This document shows, one piece after another, positions 7,271 to 15,500 of a stretch of 64,000 nucleotides of DNA (within the stretch, counting starts at the first letter, position 1; every line of letters starts with the position of its first letter). The stretch lies in contig NZ_NVOY01000004.1 of the NCBI RefSeq assembly GCF_002551005.1, forward strand, positions 1-64,000, read 5' to 3'. Position numbers and translations under genes: made by a program. The DNA comes from Bacillus pseudomycoides. Lineage in GTDB: Bacteria; Bacillota; Bacilli; Bacillales; Bacillaceae_G. Under the pieces are notes generated by a model, which saw nothing but the letters and a program-made list of their open reading frames with translations, made no database searches and was not told the DNA's origin.

Positions 7271-7432
7271 CACCTCTCCCTCGCCGAGCTTTAGCACTGT
7301 ATAGCATAGGTTCTTAACCAGCTACATTAAAAAAGACCTTAATTCGATCATTCTTGTTGACCCATTGGCGTCTCTCGACATTTTTGGGCAGTAGCATTTC
7401 TCTATACAGGAGCCTCACCTAACAGAGACATA
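7271..7432 (-). ncRNA. M-box (ykoK-type) magnesium riboswitch
   Basis: The minus strand contains the conserved M-box blocks in order: GTTAGGTGAGGCTCCTGTAT, GCTACTGCCC, AAAAATGTC, GACGCCAATGGGTCAACA, AATTAAGGTC, GTAGCTGG, CCTATGCTATACAGTGCTAA and AGCTC. M-box RNAs bind Mg2+ and shut off magnesium uptake genes when magnesium is plentiful. Here the aptamer is followed by a terminator, a 34-codon ORF and a truncated P-type ATPase. An intact transporter gene does not follow. Confidence 0.95.
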
Positions 7433-7448
7433 TTTAGTTACAAGAAAA

Positions 7449-7477
7449 ATGTTACTCCTATTTAAAATAGATGTCAA
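7449..7477 (-). promoter_or_regulatory. Sigma-A promoter of the M-box transcript
   Basis: A consensus TTGACA (7472-7477) and TAACAT (7449-7454) are separated by 17 bases on the minus strand. The -10 box lies about 17 bases before the aptamer. Confidence 0.85.
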
Positions 7478-7570
7478 CACTTTGCATTCAAATTTTTCCT
7501 TATTACAACAAGTATTTTATAGAAAATGCTTTAGGACAGGAACACTCTAATACTAATTGTTTGAGGTTTT

Positions 7571-7957
7571 TTAATATGTTAAACACCCAGCGATCACAAT
7601 TCCGATGGAAATTGATAAAAACATAAGGAAAAGTCCGACAGCCTGGTTATCTTCTTCGATACTTTGATTAATGTTGAAACGCGGTGTGAACCATTCGGCT
7701 AAATAAAACACAACGATTTGTGCTAAAACTCCAATCGCTCCCCATAAAACCATATCCATTAGTGAAACAGAATGGGCAGCTGTAGAATACAAGACGATAG
7801 CAAGACCAACAAGTCTTCCTCCAAGTGCGTAGCTTGCTGCTCGATTCCCTTTAGCCATTAACGAAAATTCTTTCACTTTTGTTGTCACTTCCATAAGAAA
7901 CAGACCAACACATAAAAGGCCGAGTGAAACAGCTAAATAAAGTAAAAAGTTCATCAT
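7571..7957 (-). CDS. DUF350 membrane protein (YjfL-like)
   Basis: This 128-residue protein has four hydrophobic segments and matches the DUF350 family, whose members often occur with GSP-synthase-like ATP-grasp proteins, as YjfL does in E. coli. Its biochemical role is unknown. The ATG overlaps the TGA of the upstream ATP-grasp gene (ATGA), so the two are translationally coupled. A second ATG directly follows the first, and either could be used. It is the last gene of a three-gene operon (lipoprotein, ATP-grasp, DUF350). Confidence 0.85.
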   Translation of the reverse strand: MMNFLLYLAVSLGLLCVGLFLMEVTTKVKEFSLMAKGNRAASYALGGRLVGLAIVLYSTAAHSVSLMDMVLWGAIGVLAQIVVFYLAEWFTPRFNINQSIEEDNQAVGLFLMFLSISIGIVIAGCLTY

Positions 7958-9186
7958 TTATAATCCCCCTTTTTAATCCCTACAGGTAAATAATAAGATT
8001 CATTCCCCGTAATTTTTTCACCGGCACGTATACCAATACTACTTGGTTTCCCAGCAATTAAAAACGATCCAAACACATACGATAGCTCCTCGTTCCCTTT
8101 TTCAGTCTCAAGAGAAACAACTGGAAGCGTTATATACTTTTGAAATACGGGAAGTTCTTTTTTATACGTTTGATATGAATTTTGAATCATAATGCTCGTG
8201 TCTTTGTCACGAATTGTAACCGTGTCACCTTCTCTGCCGAACGAAGGTTTTTGAACAAAAGAACTTTTTCCTAAAAATAAAGCTGGTTCTAAGTAAGTAG
8301 GAAGCATATATTCCTTAATCCATTGTCGTTCCTCACTTGTATAAAAAGTACCTATCTCAGCTAATCCCCAAACCAAGCATTGAATCGATTTCGGCTGAAG
8401 TAAAAAGGATGAAACAGGATTTATAATAAAAAGCTTTCCTTTCTCTACAAGTTGCAATAACTCAATCCCGACAAAGTCCCCAGTTTTAGGATCCCGGTCC
8501 TCAACTAAATCTTCGATAGGATATGTTTGACGATACAAAATATCAATTGGCACACCGTCTCTGTCGACCAAAGCATCTTCAGTAATTCTAAGTTCTGACA
8601 TTGACACCATTTTGTTTTTAACCTGACATAGCTGACTCAAATACATAGTAGTATTCCAATCTTCTATATGCTCATGATGGGCTGTGAAGACAACGTTTGG
8701 CATTTCTATTCCTTTAGCAGCTTCCATTACAGCTTTTGTGATACCAGAAGAAAGAAGACGTTCCTGATTCTCGTTTGGGTCATGAAAATTGAATTCTTTG
8801 CATACCATGCCATTCATTTGGAAGCATTCCACAATAAAAGTTGGGGTATCACTATTAAACTCAAGCATTTTGATACCACCATCCGTCAAAGCAAAATCAA
8901 ACCGTGAAATAATAGATTCAGGAAACAGAGATTTCATTCTGATAAAAGGCAGACTTGAAGATGGAAAACCAAGTTCAAGAAGTTGATCATCAGCCAAGGT
9001 CCGAAGAAGACTAGCGGTCTTAAACAATACTTTTCCCATTCGTTCTGTTGCTAATTGCAACTGTCTGATAGTTTGTTCGGTTATTTCAAAAACATGAAAA
9101 AGGCTATACTCACTCCCATATAAATCAGACCAAAAGTGAGGAAATCTTGAATAAAATTCACTTCGTTCCTTTATGTAAAACGACAT
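7954..9186 (-). CDS. Glutathionylspermidine-synthase-like ATP-grasp protein (YjfC/YgiC-like)
   Basis: This 410-residue protein matches the C-terminal synthase domain family of glutathionylspermidine synthase, an ATP-grasp amide ligase. The family-typical LEFNSDTPTF near residue 109 and a late FVQKPSFGREGDTV segment, consistent with nucleotide binding, are visible. Bacilli make bacillithiol rather than glutathione, so the natural substrate is probably not glutathione. YjfC/YgiC relatives in Gram-negatives are likewise of unclear substrate. A GGAGG inside the end of the upstream lipoprotein gene serves as binding site. The partners are a lipoprotein and a DUF350 protein, suggesting an envelope-linked modification. 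Confidence 0.85.
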   Translation of the reverse strand: MSFYIKERSEFYSRFPHFWSDLYGSEYSLFHVFEITEQTIRQLQLATERMGKVLFKTASLLRTLADDQLLELGFPSSSLPFIRMKSLFPESIISRFDFALTDGGIKMLEFNSDTPTFIVECFQMNGMVCKEFNFHDPNENQERLLSSGITKAVMEAAKGIEMPNVVFTAHHEHIEDWNTTMYLSQLCQVKNKMVSMSELRITEDALVDRDGVPIDILYRQTYPIEDLVEDRDPKTGDFVGIELLQLVEKGKLFIINPVSSFLLQPKSIQCLVWGLAEIGTFYTSEERQWIKEYMLPTYLEPALFLGKSSFVQKPSFGREGDTVTIRDKDTSIMIQNSYQTYKKELPVFQKYITLPVVSLETEKGNEELSYVFGSFLIAGKPSSIGIRAGEKITGNESYYLPVGIKKGDYK

Positions 9187-9189
9187 GAT

Positions 9190-9501
9190 TTAACCTCCGG
9201 ATCCGCCCTTTGAACCGCTTCCAATTCCTCCTTTAAAATTAGACGAAGCTTGATAGGACTTAAATTCAGGTGAATTTTTGAAAGTTGATTTATTTTGATA
9301 ATAATTACCACTGTAATAATAATGCCCATGATAACTTGAATGATTGTCATCACATCGCCACACCCCAAGTTCATCATCAAAGTCCCAATCGGAACAACTT
9401 CTATCATTTGGTTTTGGAGGGAGATCTTTTGTACAGCCGGATAAAGTGCCTGCCATTAAAGAAGAAAGAACACCTGTTACTAACAATTTTGTTTTTGTCA
9501 C
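9190..9501 (-). CDS. Small lipoprotein of the ATP-grasp/DUF350 operon
   Basis: This 103-residue protein has a lipoprotein signal peptide with lipobox LSGC, so cysteine 23 would be lipidated and the protein anchored outside the cytoplasmic membrane. After cleavage it is polar, with two more cysteines (SCSDWDF and WRCDD), a Tyr/His-rich stretch (SSYHGHYYYSG) and a Gly/Ser-rich tail. This design resembles the YgiB/YjfM proteins encoded beside GSP-synthase-like genes in enterobacteria, although sequence identity is not clear by eye. It is the first gene of the operon and is divergent from the gene at 9583. Confidence 0.75.
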   Translation of the reverse strand: MTKTKLLVTGVLSSLMAGTLSGCTKDLPPKPNDRSCSDWDFDDELGVWRCDDNHSSYHGHYYYSGNYYQNKSTFKNSPEFKSYQASSNFKGGIGSGSKGGSGG

Positions 9502-9582
9502 CTTTCCACGCTCCTTATATATTATATTTTTATTATAAAAGAATTCATGATAAAATAGAAGAAAAAGGAAGAGGGATTACGA

Positions 9583-10032
9583 TTGCGGTTAGAATATCGA
9601 CTCAATGATGAAGCTAAACAATATCCTGCCTTATGGAACTATTCGGATATTTCTATCTCTGAAACCGTCGCAAGGATGACTTGTGAGTATTTCATTAAAG
9701 AAGGGGATACGTATGTCGTAACAGCGACCGCGATGGACTCTGATGGAACAGCAGTTTTATATGTCAAAAAAGAAAAGTTCTTCGATGATTCCTCAGAAAC
9801 AATATATTCCCATATAGGTTTTGAGATTAGAGAACTACAAGGAGCAAATTCGATTTTAATAGAAAGTAAAGGTGTATGGAATCATGAGGAAATTTTAACA
9901 TATCTCCATTCAGATATTTTGTATGTTCAAAGGGACGGAATATTAATGGAATTTACCTTAGACTCTAGGGAGATTGATGAAGATCGAAAATGCTATGTTT
10001 ATTATGGAGAATTTACAGGCGAATGTAGGTAA
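9583..10032 (+). CDS. Hypothetical protein
   Basis: The frame encodes 149 residues from a TTG at 9583, with a GGAAGAGGG binding site about 7 bases upstream. I do not recognise the family. The sequence is acidic and soluble-looking, without signal peptide or membrane segment, and rich in beta-strand-like patches (TYVVTATAMDSDGTAVLYVK, CYVYYGEFTGEC). Two cysteines lie near the C-terminus. A TATAAAAT-like box precedes it and a strong terminator follows (10069-10100), so it is a single-gene transcript divergent from the lipoprotein operon. Confidence 0.7.
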   Translation: MRLEYRLNDEAKQYPALWNYSDISISETVARMTCEYFIKEGDTYVVTATAMDSDGTAVLYVKKEKFFDDSSETIYSHIGFEIRELQGANSILIESKGVWNHEEILTYLHSDILYVQRDGILMEFTLDSREIDEDRKCYVYYGEFTGECR

Positions 10033-10068
10033 CATTAAAAAGTTCCGTACCATCCTTCCAAATAAAAT

Positions 10069-10100
10069 AAAAACCTTACGTATAAAACGTAAGGTTTTTT
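10069..10100 (+). terminator. Terminator after the 9583-10032 gene
   Basis: An 11-base-pair stem AAACCTTACGT / ACGTAAGGTTT with a 5-base loop is followed by TTT and runs directly into the first copy of the intergenic repeat. Confidence 0.85.
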
Positions 10101-10103
10101 ATA

Positions 10104-10275
10104 GTCCCACATATGCCGTTCTCTTCTAGATGTCCATAAACCCGCTCTCGCAGGTGGATGTTCTCAAAAATGCTTTCATCTTCCTTCTTAAAAAGATGGC
10201 TTGATGGCCACATTTTAATATTGAACTTCCGTATTACTATCATTGGTTTAAGACATACACAAGCTACGTACATCG
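10104..10275 (-). repeat. First copy of a roughly 175-bp intergenic repeat (bcr-like)
   Basis: This stretch is about three-quarters identical to 10310-10490 in the same orientation. Shared blocks include GCAGGTGGATGTTCTC, TTTCATCTTCCTTCT and GAACTTCCGTATTACTATCAT. It has no coding frame of note. Size, dispersed nature and B. cereus-group context suggest one of the bcr repeat families; I cannot name which. The strand is given in the direction of the neighbouring sulfurtransferase and is arbitrary. Confidence 0.7.
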
Positions 10276-10309
10276 TAGGTAGTTATTATTAATCGTAAGT
10301 ATAAATAGA

Positions 10310-10490
10310 ACCCCCGCACGTGCCGTCCCTCGTAAATGTCCAAAAACCCGCTACTCGCAGGTGGATGTTCTCACAGTGGCCTTTCATCTTCCTTCTCAAA
10401 GATAGGCATGATGTTGGCCTCTAAATATCGAACTTCCGTATTACTATCATCGGTTTTAGACATAAATAAGTTACGCACACCGCAGGATGT
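10310..10490 (-). repeat. Second copy of the roughly 175-bp intergenic repeat
   Basis: This is the second tandem-oriented copy, separated from the first by about 35 bases. It starts CCCCCGCACGTGCCGTCCCT, a GC-rich end less preserved in the first copy, so this copy may be the less decayed one. On the minus strand it can fold into several short stems. It sits about 115 bases downstream of the sulfurtransferase stop. Confidence 0.7.
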
Positions 10491-10605
10491 TTTATTTATT
10501 TGTCGTTATCTTATCACATTGTTCGCAACGTGTAAAATATATTGTTTTTTAGTATTTTTTGTTTGTGCCCTTATTGTAATACAAATTTTTTTGAGGTGCA
10601 ATAGG

Positions 10606-11439
10606 CTACTGTTTTTCTTTCACAATTATATTTTCATGATAAGAAATCCAATCACTCCAGCTGCCTACATATAATTTTACATTTGTAAAACCAGCCATTT
10701 TTAATGTTAATACGTTTGGACACGCCGTTACACCAGATCCGCAATAGACAATCGTTTCTTTCGTTTTATCAAGATGGATAAAGCGATCTTCTTGTGCCTT
10801 TTTCTCCTTAAAAGCACCAGAGTCTGTTACACCATCTTTCCAAAAATAATTTTGCGCAGTTGGAATGTGACCAGCTACTTTATCAACTAATTCTTCTAAT
10901 CCTGCATAACGCTTTGGTTCTCTCGAGTCAATCAGTGCTATATCTGCATGTTTGCTAATTTTAGCTTGCAGCTCTTCCATTGTTGTGACAGCATTATGTT
11001 CTATGGAAGGAACAAATGTCTTCGATGCAAAGACTGGTATGTCATTCATTACTTCAAAATTTTGTTCCTTCCACGCTGGAAAACCGCCATTTAACACATA
11101 TGCTTTATTATGTCCAAGATACGTTAAGAGCCACCAAAGACGAGAAGCCATTGCTCCGCCTTGGCTATCATACGCCACAACTGTCGTATGTTCATCAATC
11201 CCAGCTTGTGAAAGCTTTTGTACAAATTCTTCTATATGTGGAAGCGGATGACGTCCGCCATGCTTTGTAACCGGACTTGATAAATCTTTATTTAAATCAA
11301 AATAGAGCGCAAACGGAATATGTGCTTCATTATATTGTTCTCTTCCCCAATTTGGATTCGCTAAATCAAAACGGCAATCGATAATTCGAACCTGCTCATC
11401 TTGTATATGTTCGTGTAACCATTCGGCTGTAACGATCAT
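10606..11439 (-). CDS. Sulfurtransferase, two rhodanese domains (3-mercaptopyruvate/thiosulfate type)
   Basis: The 277-residue protein has two rhodanese domains. The N-terminal domain is non-catalytic, and the C-terminal domain carries the active-site loop CGSGVTAC with the persulfide cysteine at residue 233. A loop beginning CGSGVT is more typical of 3-mercaptopyruvate sulfurtransferases than of thiosulfate sulfurtransferases, which have CRKGVT. The enzyme moves sulfane sulfur to acceptors such as cyanide or thiols in the cytoplasm. The DUF2533 gene ends three bases upstream of its start, so cotranscription is likely. The start ATG 11439 is the first in frame. Confidence 0.9.
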   Translation of the reverse strand: MIVTAEWLHEHIQDEQVRIIDCRFDLANPNWGREQYNEAHIPFALYFDLNKDLSSPVTKHGGRHPLPHIEEFVQKLSQAGIDEHTTVVAYDSQGGAMASRLWWLLTYLGHNKAYVLNGGFPAWKEQNFEVMNDIPVFASKTFVPSIEHNAVTTMEELQAKISKHADIALIDSREPKRYAGLEELVDKVAGHIPTAQNYFWKDGVTDSGAFKEKKAQEDRFIHLDKTKETIVYCGSGVTACPNVLTLKMAGFTNVKLYVGSWSDWISYHENIIVKEKQ

Positions 11440-11441
11440 AC

Positions 11442-11714
11442 TTAACGACCTTCTTTCTCTTTTAAACGTCCTACGTATTCCATTACCATTTCTTCTGTTA
11501 CAATCTTTCGCTGCTGTGCAATACCGTTTTTTGCAAGTTCATTAATTTGTTTTGTTACCATATTAATTACATCAACGGAGAAAGATTTCCCATTTAACGC
11601 AAGTGATACAGCCGCTTCAATCGCCGCTTCACGCTGTGCGTCTAACTGTAGAAAAGCTTTCACCACTTCATTTTGTTTACGAGAATGCGCTGTAATTGCT
11701 ACATGTACTTCCAT
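11442..11714 (-). CDS. ypbS: YpbS-like DUF2533 protein
   Basis: This 90-residue, largely helical cytosolic protein resembles the DUF2533 family. I recall B. subtilis YpbS, next to ypbR (dynA), as its counterpart. The motif order KAFLQLDAQREAAIEEA-like and FSVDVINMVTKQINELAKNG is characteristic. No function is known. It is translated from ATG 11714 with an AGGAGGAAGA-type binding site, lies 12 bases after the acetyltransferase stop and 2 bases before the sulfurtransferase, and so forms the middle of a three-gene operon. Confidence 0.7.
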   Translation of the reverse strand: MEVHVAITAHSRKQNEVVKAFLQLDAQREAAIEAAVSLALNGKSFSVDVINMVTKQINELAKNGIAQQRKIVTEEMVMEYVGRLKEKEGR

Positions 11715-11726
11715 GTTCTCTTCCTC

Positions 11727-12188
11727 CTAATTTAAGTCCATCGCAAGCCGAATCATATCACGACATACAATGCCATTTTCCATTATCTCTTCTTCATAAT
11801 GCTTGGAAAAGTAATCAAAATCAATAGAAAAAATGCGAAATCCACATTTTTGATATAAAGCAAGCTGCGCAACACTAGAATTACCTGTTCCAATTTCAAG
11901 CTTGTGCATGTTTTGTCCTTTTGCAGTTAGAATCGCATGCTGCAGCAACTGCTTTCCAATGCCTTTTCCCTGTTCTTTTTCAGAAACAGCAATATTCATG
12001 ATTTCCATTGTATTTGGGCGCGTTTCTAATAATACATATACACCAATCACATGTTCAAGACGCTTTGCGACATAAATGATGCCCCGATGAAGATACGATT
12101 TCAATTGTCGTTCGCTTGGATCGGCAAGTAATAGTAGCTGGAGCGGCGCTTCACTTGGTGAAACACGTTCAATTACTAATTCTTCCAT
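11727..12188 (-). CDS. GNAT-family N-acetyltransferase
   Basis: This 153-residue protein has a GNAT fold. The acetyl-CoA pyrophosphate loop is EQGKGIGKQLL, preceded by the beta-strand MEIMNIAVSE and followed by LALYQKCGFR near the C-terminal part. The acceptor substrate is unknown. I chose ATG 12188, which has GAGGAG at good spacing; a longer frame to 12296 would run into the divergent gene's leader and adds an unrelated hydrophobic stretch. It is the first gene of the acetyltransferase-ypbS-sulfurtransferase operon. Confidence 0.85.
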   Translation of the reverse strand: MEELVIERVSPSEAPLQLLLLADPSERQLKSYLHRGIIYVAKRLEHVIGVYVLLETRPNTMEIMNIAVSEKEQGKGIGKQLLQHAILTAKGQNMHKLEIGTGNSSVAQLALYQKCGFRIFSIDFDYFSKHYEEEIMENGIVCRDMIRLAMDLN

Positions 12189-12258
12189 GAAAATTCTCTC
12201 TCCTCTTTGTTCTAAACCATACTTGTCTTCCATAAGTAATACAAAGGAGGTCATCACT

Positions 12259-12513
12259 ATGGACAACAATGAAAAGAAGTGCAATATAATCTCCATTGAT
12301 GAGAAGAAAAAGAAAAACGGTACGTACTCCTATCCAAAATTAGTGATAGAAGGAAAACCATATGAGTTCACTTCCTTCGTCTTATGCGGCGAAACGCCAG
12401 ATGGAAGACGCCTCGTCCTAACTCATATGGTTTCCTCAGATGAATTTGCCGGATTTGTAAAATCATTAGATACTGTACTACAAAAACGGATTGAACGTAT
12501 TTTTTTCTCTTAA
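12259..12513 (+). CDS. Small conserved hypothetical protein convergent with dynA
   Basis: This 84-residue protein starts at ATG 12259, which has a consensus AAAGGAGG 8 bases upstream. It has a lysine-rich N-terminus (IDEKKKKNG), then a folded part with GKPYEFTSFVLCGETPDGRR and a C-terminal helix. There is no membrane segment, and I do not recognise the family with certainty. Its TAA stop overlaps the dynA TAA stop by three bases on the opposite strand, so the two genes are convergent and tightly packed. Confidence 0.75.
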   Translation: MDNNEKKCNIISIDEKKKKNGTYSYPKLVIEGKPYEFTSFVLCGETPDGRRLVLTHMVSSDEFAGFVKSLDTVLQKRIERIFFS

Positions 12514-15500
12514 TACTTTTCTTCTAACTCATCTTCTATTTTTATTAATTGCTTACTTAATTCTTCTTTTCGCTGTTCGTATGCAGAAACATCAATTGTT
12601 TCCATTAACGCAAATAATAAACTTTCATAGTATTGCGTTACATCTTGCATCATAGCTGTTTTCACAAGTTGCCATTTATGAAGCCATTCTTGTTTATAGT
12701 GATTACTAAATAGGCGTTGTTCTTCTGTTACGTAATCTGCTACAAACGGTTCTAACGTTTGCTTCATTTCTTCTTGCATCAATGCTTTATCATTTTTCTC
12801 GAAGAAATTTTTCTCGCTTTTAAAATGAGCTAACGCTCTTCTAAATTGTTTTTCTTCTATATTAGGAAACGGGTTTTCATGAGTAAGAACGCGATAGTTA
12901 TATGTTACATCTGTCTGAACTACGAGCTGTTCATTTCTTGTCACACATTGCTCTATTACTTCTTCTTGTGCATGTCTCATCGTTTCATTTATCCATTTTT
13001 CAAGACGCAGTGAAGTTGCACGCATTTCTTGTAATAAGTCATGTTGTAAGAAAGCAATTAACTCCATCATGCACTCTTGTAATTTATCTTTCACATTCCC
13101 TTGCGTTCGTAAAGAAGCTGGATTAATAAATTCTGTAAATACATCATTGTAACGTAAAAATAATCGTTGTTTTACATAATACAGAAGTTCTTTCACTTCA
13201 TTTTCTAAAGACTTTTCCTCTGTGATAACGCTGTGAGAAGAGATTATGTGAAGCAGTTCTTCGCGTTCTGCTTCATATTTTTTTCGTTGTTGTTCTTTTA
13301 CCTCATTTCCTTGCATTGCGCTTTCAATCATATTTGCAAGAAGCTTATAACCATTTTGAAGTGCGCCGTGTAAAGAATGAACCGATACAAGCATCAAATC
13401 TCTCATAATAAACGAAGTGAAGGCTTGTTCAAATTGTGCAAGACCAGATTGTTGTAAAATGCCATACGCTTCTTTCGAAATATCTTTTCCTTGTTTTTCT
13501 TCTAATGCAAATAAGCTAGAGATTGCGAACAAGCGTGGATTTCGAATTCCATACTGTAATAATTGATCGCTAATATATCCTTTTACTGTTTGTAATTCCT
13601 CTTCGGACTGTGCTAAGTCAGCAGCATTAATTAAGAAAAACATTTTATCAAGTGCAAATGTATCTTTCACACGACCAAGTTGAATTAAAAATTCTCGATC
13701 TGCTCGTGAAAACACGTGGTTATAATATGTTACAAATAAAATTGCATCTGCATTCTTTATATATTGGAACGCTACGTCTGTATGGCGAGCGTTAATAGAA
13801 TCTGCCCCCGGTGTATCCACAAGTGCAATGCCTTGTCTTGTTAATTCACAATCAAAATAAAGCTCCATGTACTCCACAAAACATGATTTTTCTTCGTTGG
13901 CAACATAATCAGCAAATTCAGCTAATGTTACATGAGACTGTTCTCCTAAACATTGCCTTACATCATCATATCCTCGCTGCACAGCACGTAAAAAACTAAA
14001 CGTTGTTTTTTGTTTACCACTTGGTGCTGGATATTGCAAGACATCATCAATTTGCAAAAGCGCTTCTTCCAAGGAAGTAATCTCACGATAAAATAATTTA
14101 TAAACAGCTTTTAAATCCTCAAAAAGTGCCGTTTCTGATTTAAACTGTACAATTACCGTACCATGCGGCAACTCATCTGTTACTGGCAAAATTTGATTAA
14201 TTGTTGCTGTTGTAGGATTTGGTGATACTGGTAATACCTTTTCTCCTAATAATGCGTTCGCAAAGGAAGATTTCCCAGCACTAAACGCTCCAAATAGCGC
14301 CACTGTAAACTGTTTCGCTTCCACACGTTTTCTTTTCTCTATGATTTCTTGTTGTACATGTTTAAGAGCTGGAATTTGCTGCAAAACATCTTCTGCATCC
14401 TTAACATGCTCTATAATCCGCGCAATGTTAAGCTTTGTTTCCGTGATTGGTTCGGTCTCATCGTCAGTGAGTTCGTCCTCTACTTCAACTTGTGTTTGTA
14501 ATTGGAATTTTTCGTTTGTTACTTTCTTTGTTTGTTGTAAAGCTATTTCAATATCTATACTTTGTGGAACGGAAAAACGATTGTGCCAAATATCTTGTAA
14601 ATATTTTTCATACTGTTCATACTCTTTCATACACTGTAATTTTATATCCTTTGCCTTTTGTATCGCTTCATATTGCGCTATTTCTTCTCGTATATTTTGA
14701 CTATTAGCTTGTACTTTGCTGTGCAAGAGCGGCAAACTTTTTTCAAATATATTTTGTGCTTCGCGGCGATAACGTTTCTTCAATTCATTCGCAACATCTT
14801 CTGTATAATGAAGCAAATAGTCTCCAGTAAATCCTGCTCCTTGTTTAATAATCGCTTCCAGTAATGCTGGAGTAAAGTCTGCATTTAAGTCATGTATTAC
14901 GTTTCCAAGTTCTTCTGTGAATAGCTCTTTTTTCTTAAAAAAGGAGACAACGTACTCTTTCATATGAAAATCAAGCTGCGTCTCTACTGTTTTCTGTAGT
15001 TCCTCATAAAACGCTTCTAAACGACGCTGTTTTTCTTGCTCTGTTTTTCCTTTCGAAAACAGTAAACCAACTTTAAATTTTGTGAGCTTCGTTTCTAAAT
15101 ATTGATTTGCTAAATCTCGCATCTCAAACGGCATTAAATATGCATTGTCTAAAATATTTTGCAAGCCGCTAAAAAACTGTTCTTTCACTTGCGGTACTGT
15201 ATTTGTAATCTGTTTTTCTTTTTCCGCAAGCTGTTCTAAAATCGCCGTTACATCTTGAAGCGATAACATCGATGCTAACTCTTTTTGAAACGGCTCCAAT
15301 TGTTTTTCATATTGTGAATGTAAAAACGAGAAATGTTCTTGTAGCAAATAAGATACTTCTCTCTCCATTCCTCTTTTCACATACACATCTTTTTCCTTTA
15401 CGATCGAGGAAAGTCGTTGCTCAAGCTGTCCTAATTCGTTATGTGAATGATTCTGCATACGTAAAGACGTATAATAGATACCGTCAACTTCTATATTCCA

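Noticed and set aside
7119-7307. A 62-codon frame across the M-box and its terminator
   Set aside because: Explained by the riboswitch and terminator; no binding site.
10336-10674. A 112-codon plus-strand frame across the second repeat copy
   Set aside because: Runs through noncoding repeat and into the antisense of the sulfurtransferase; no conserved product.
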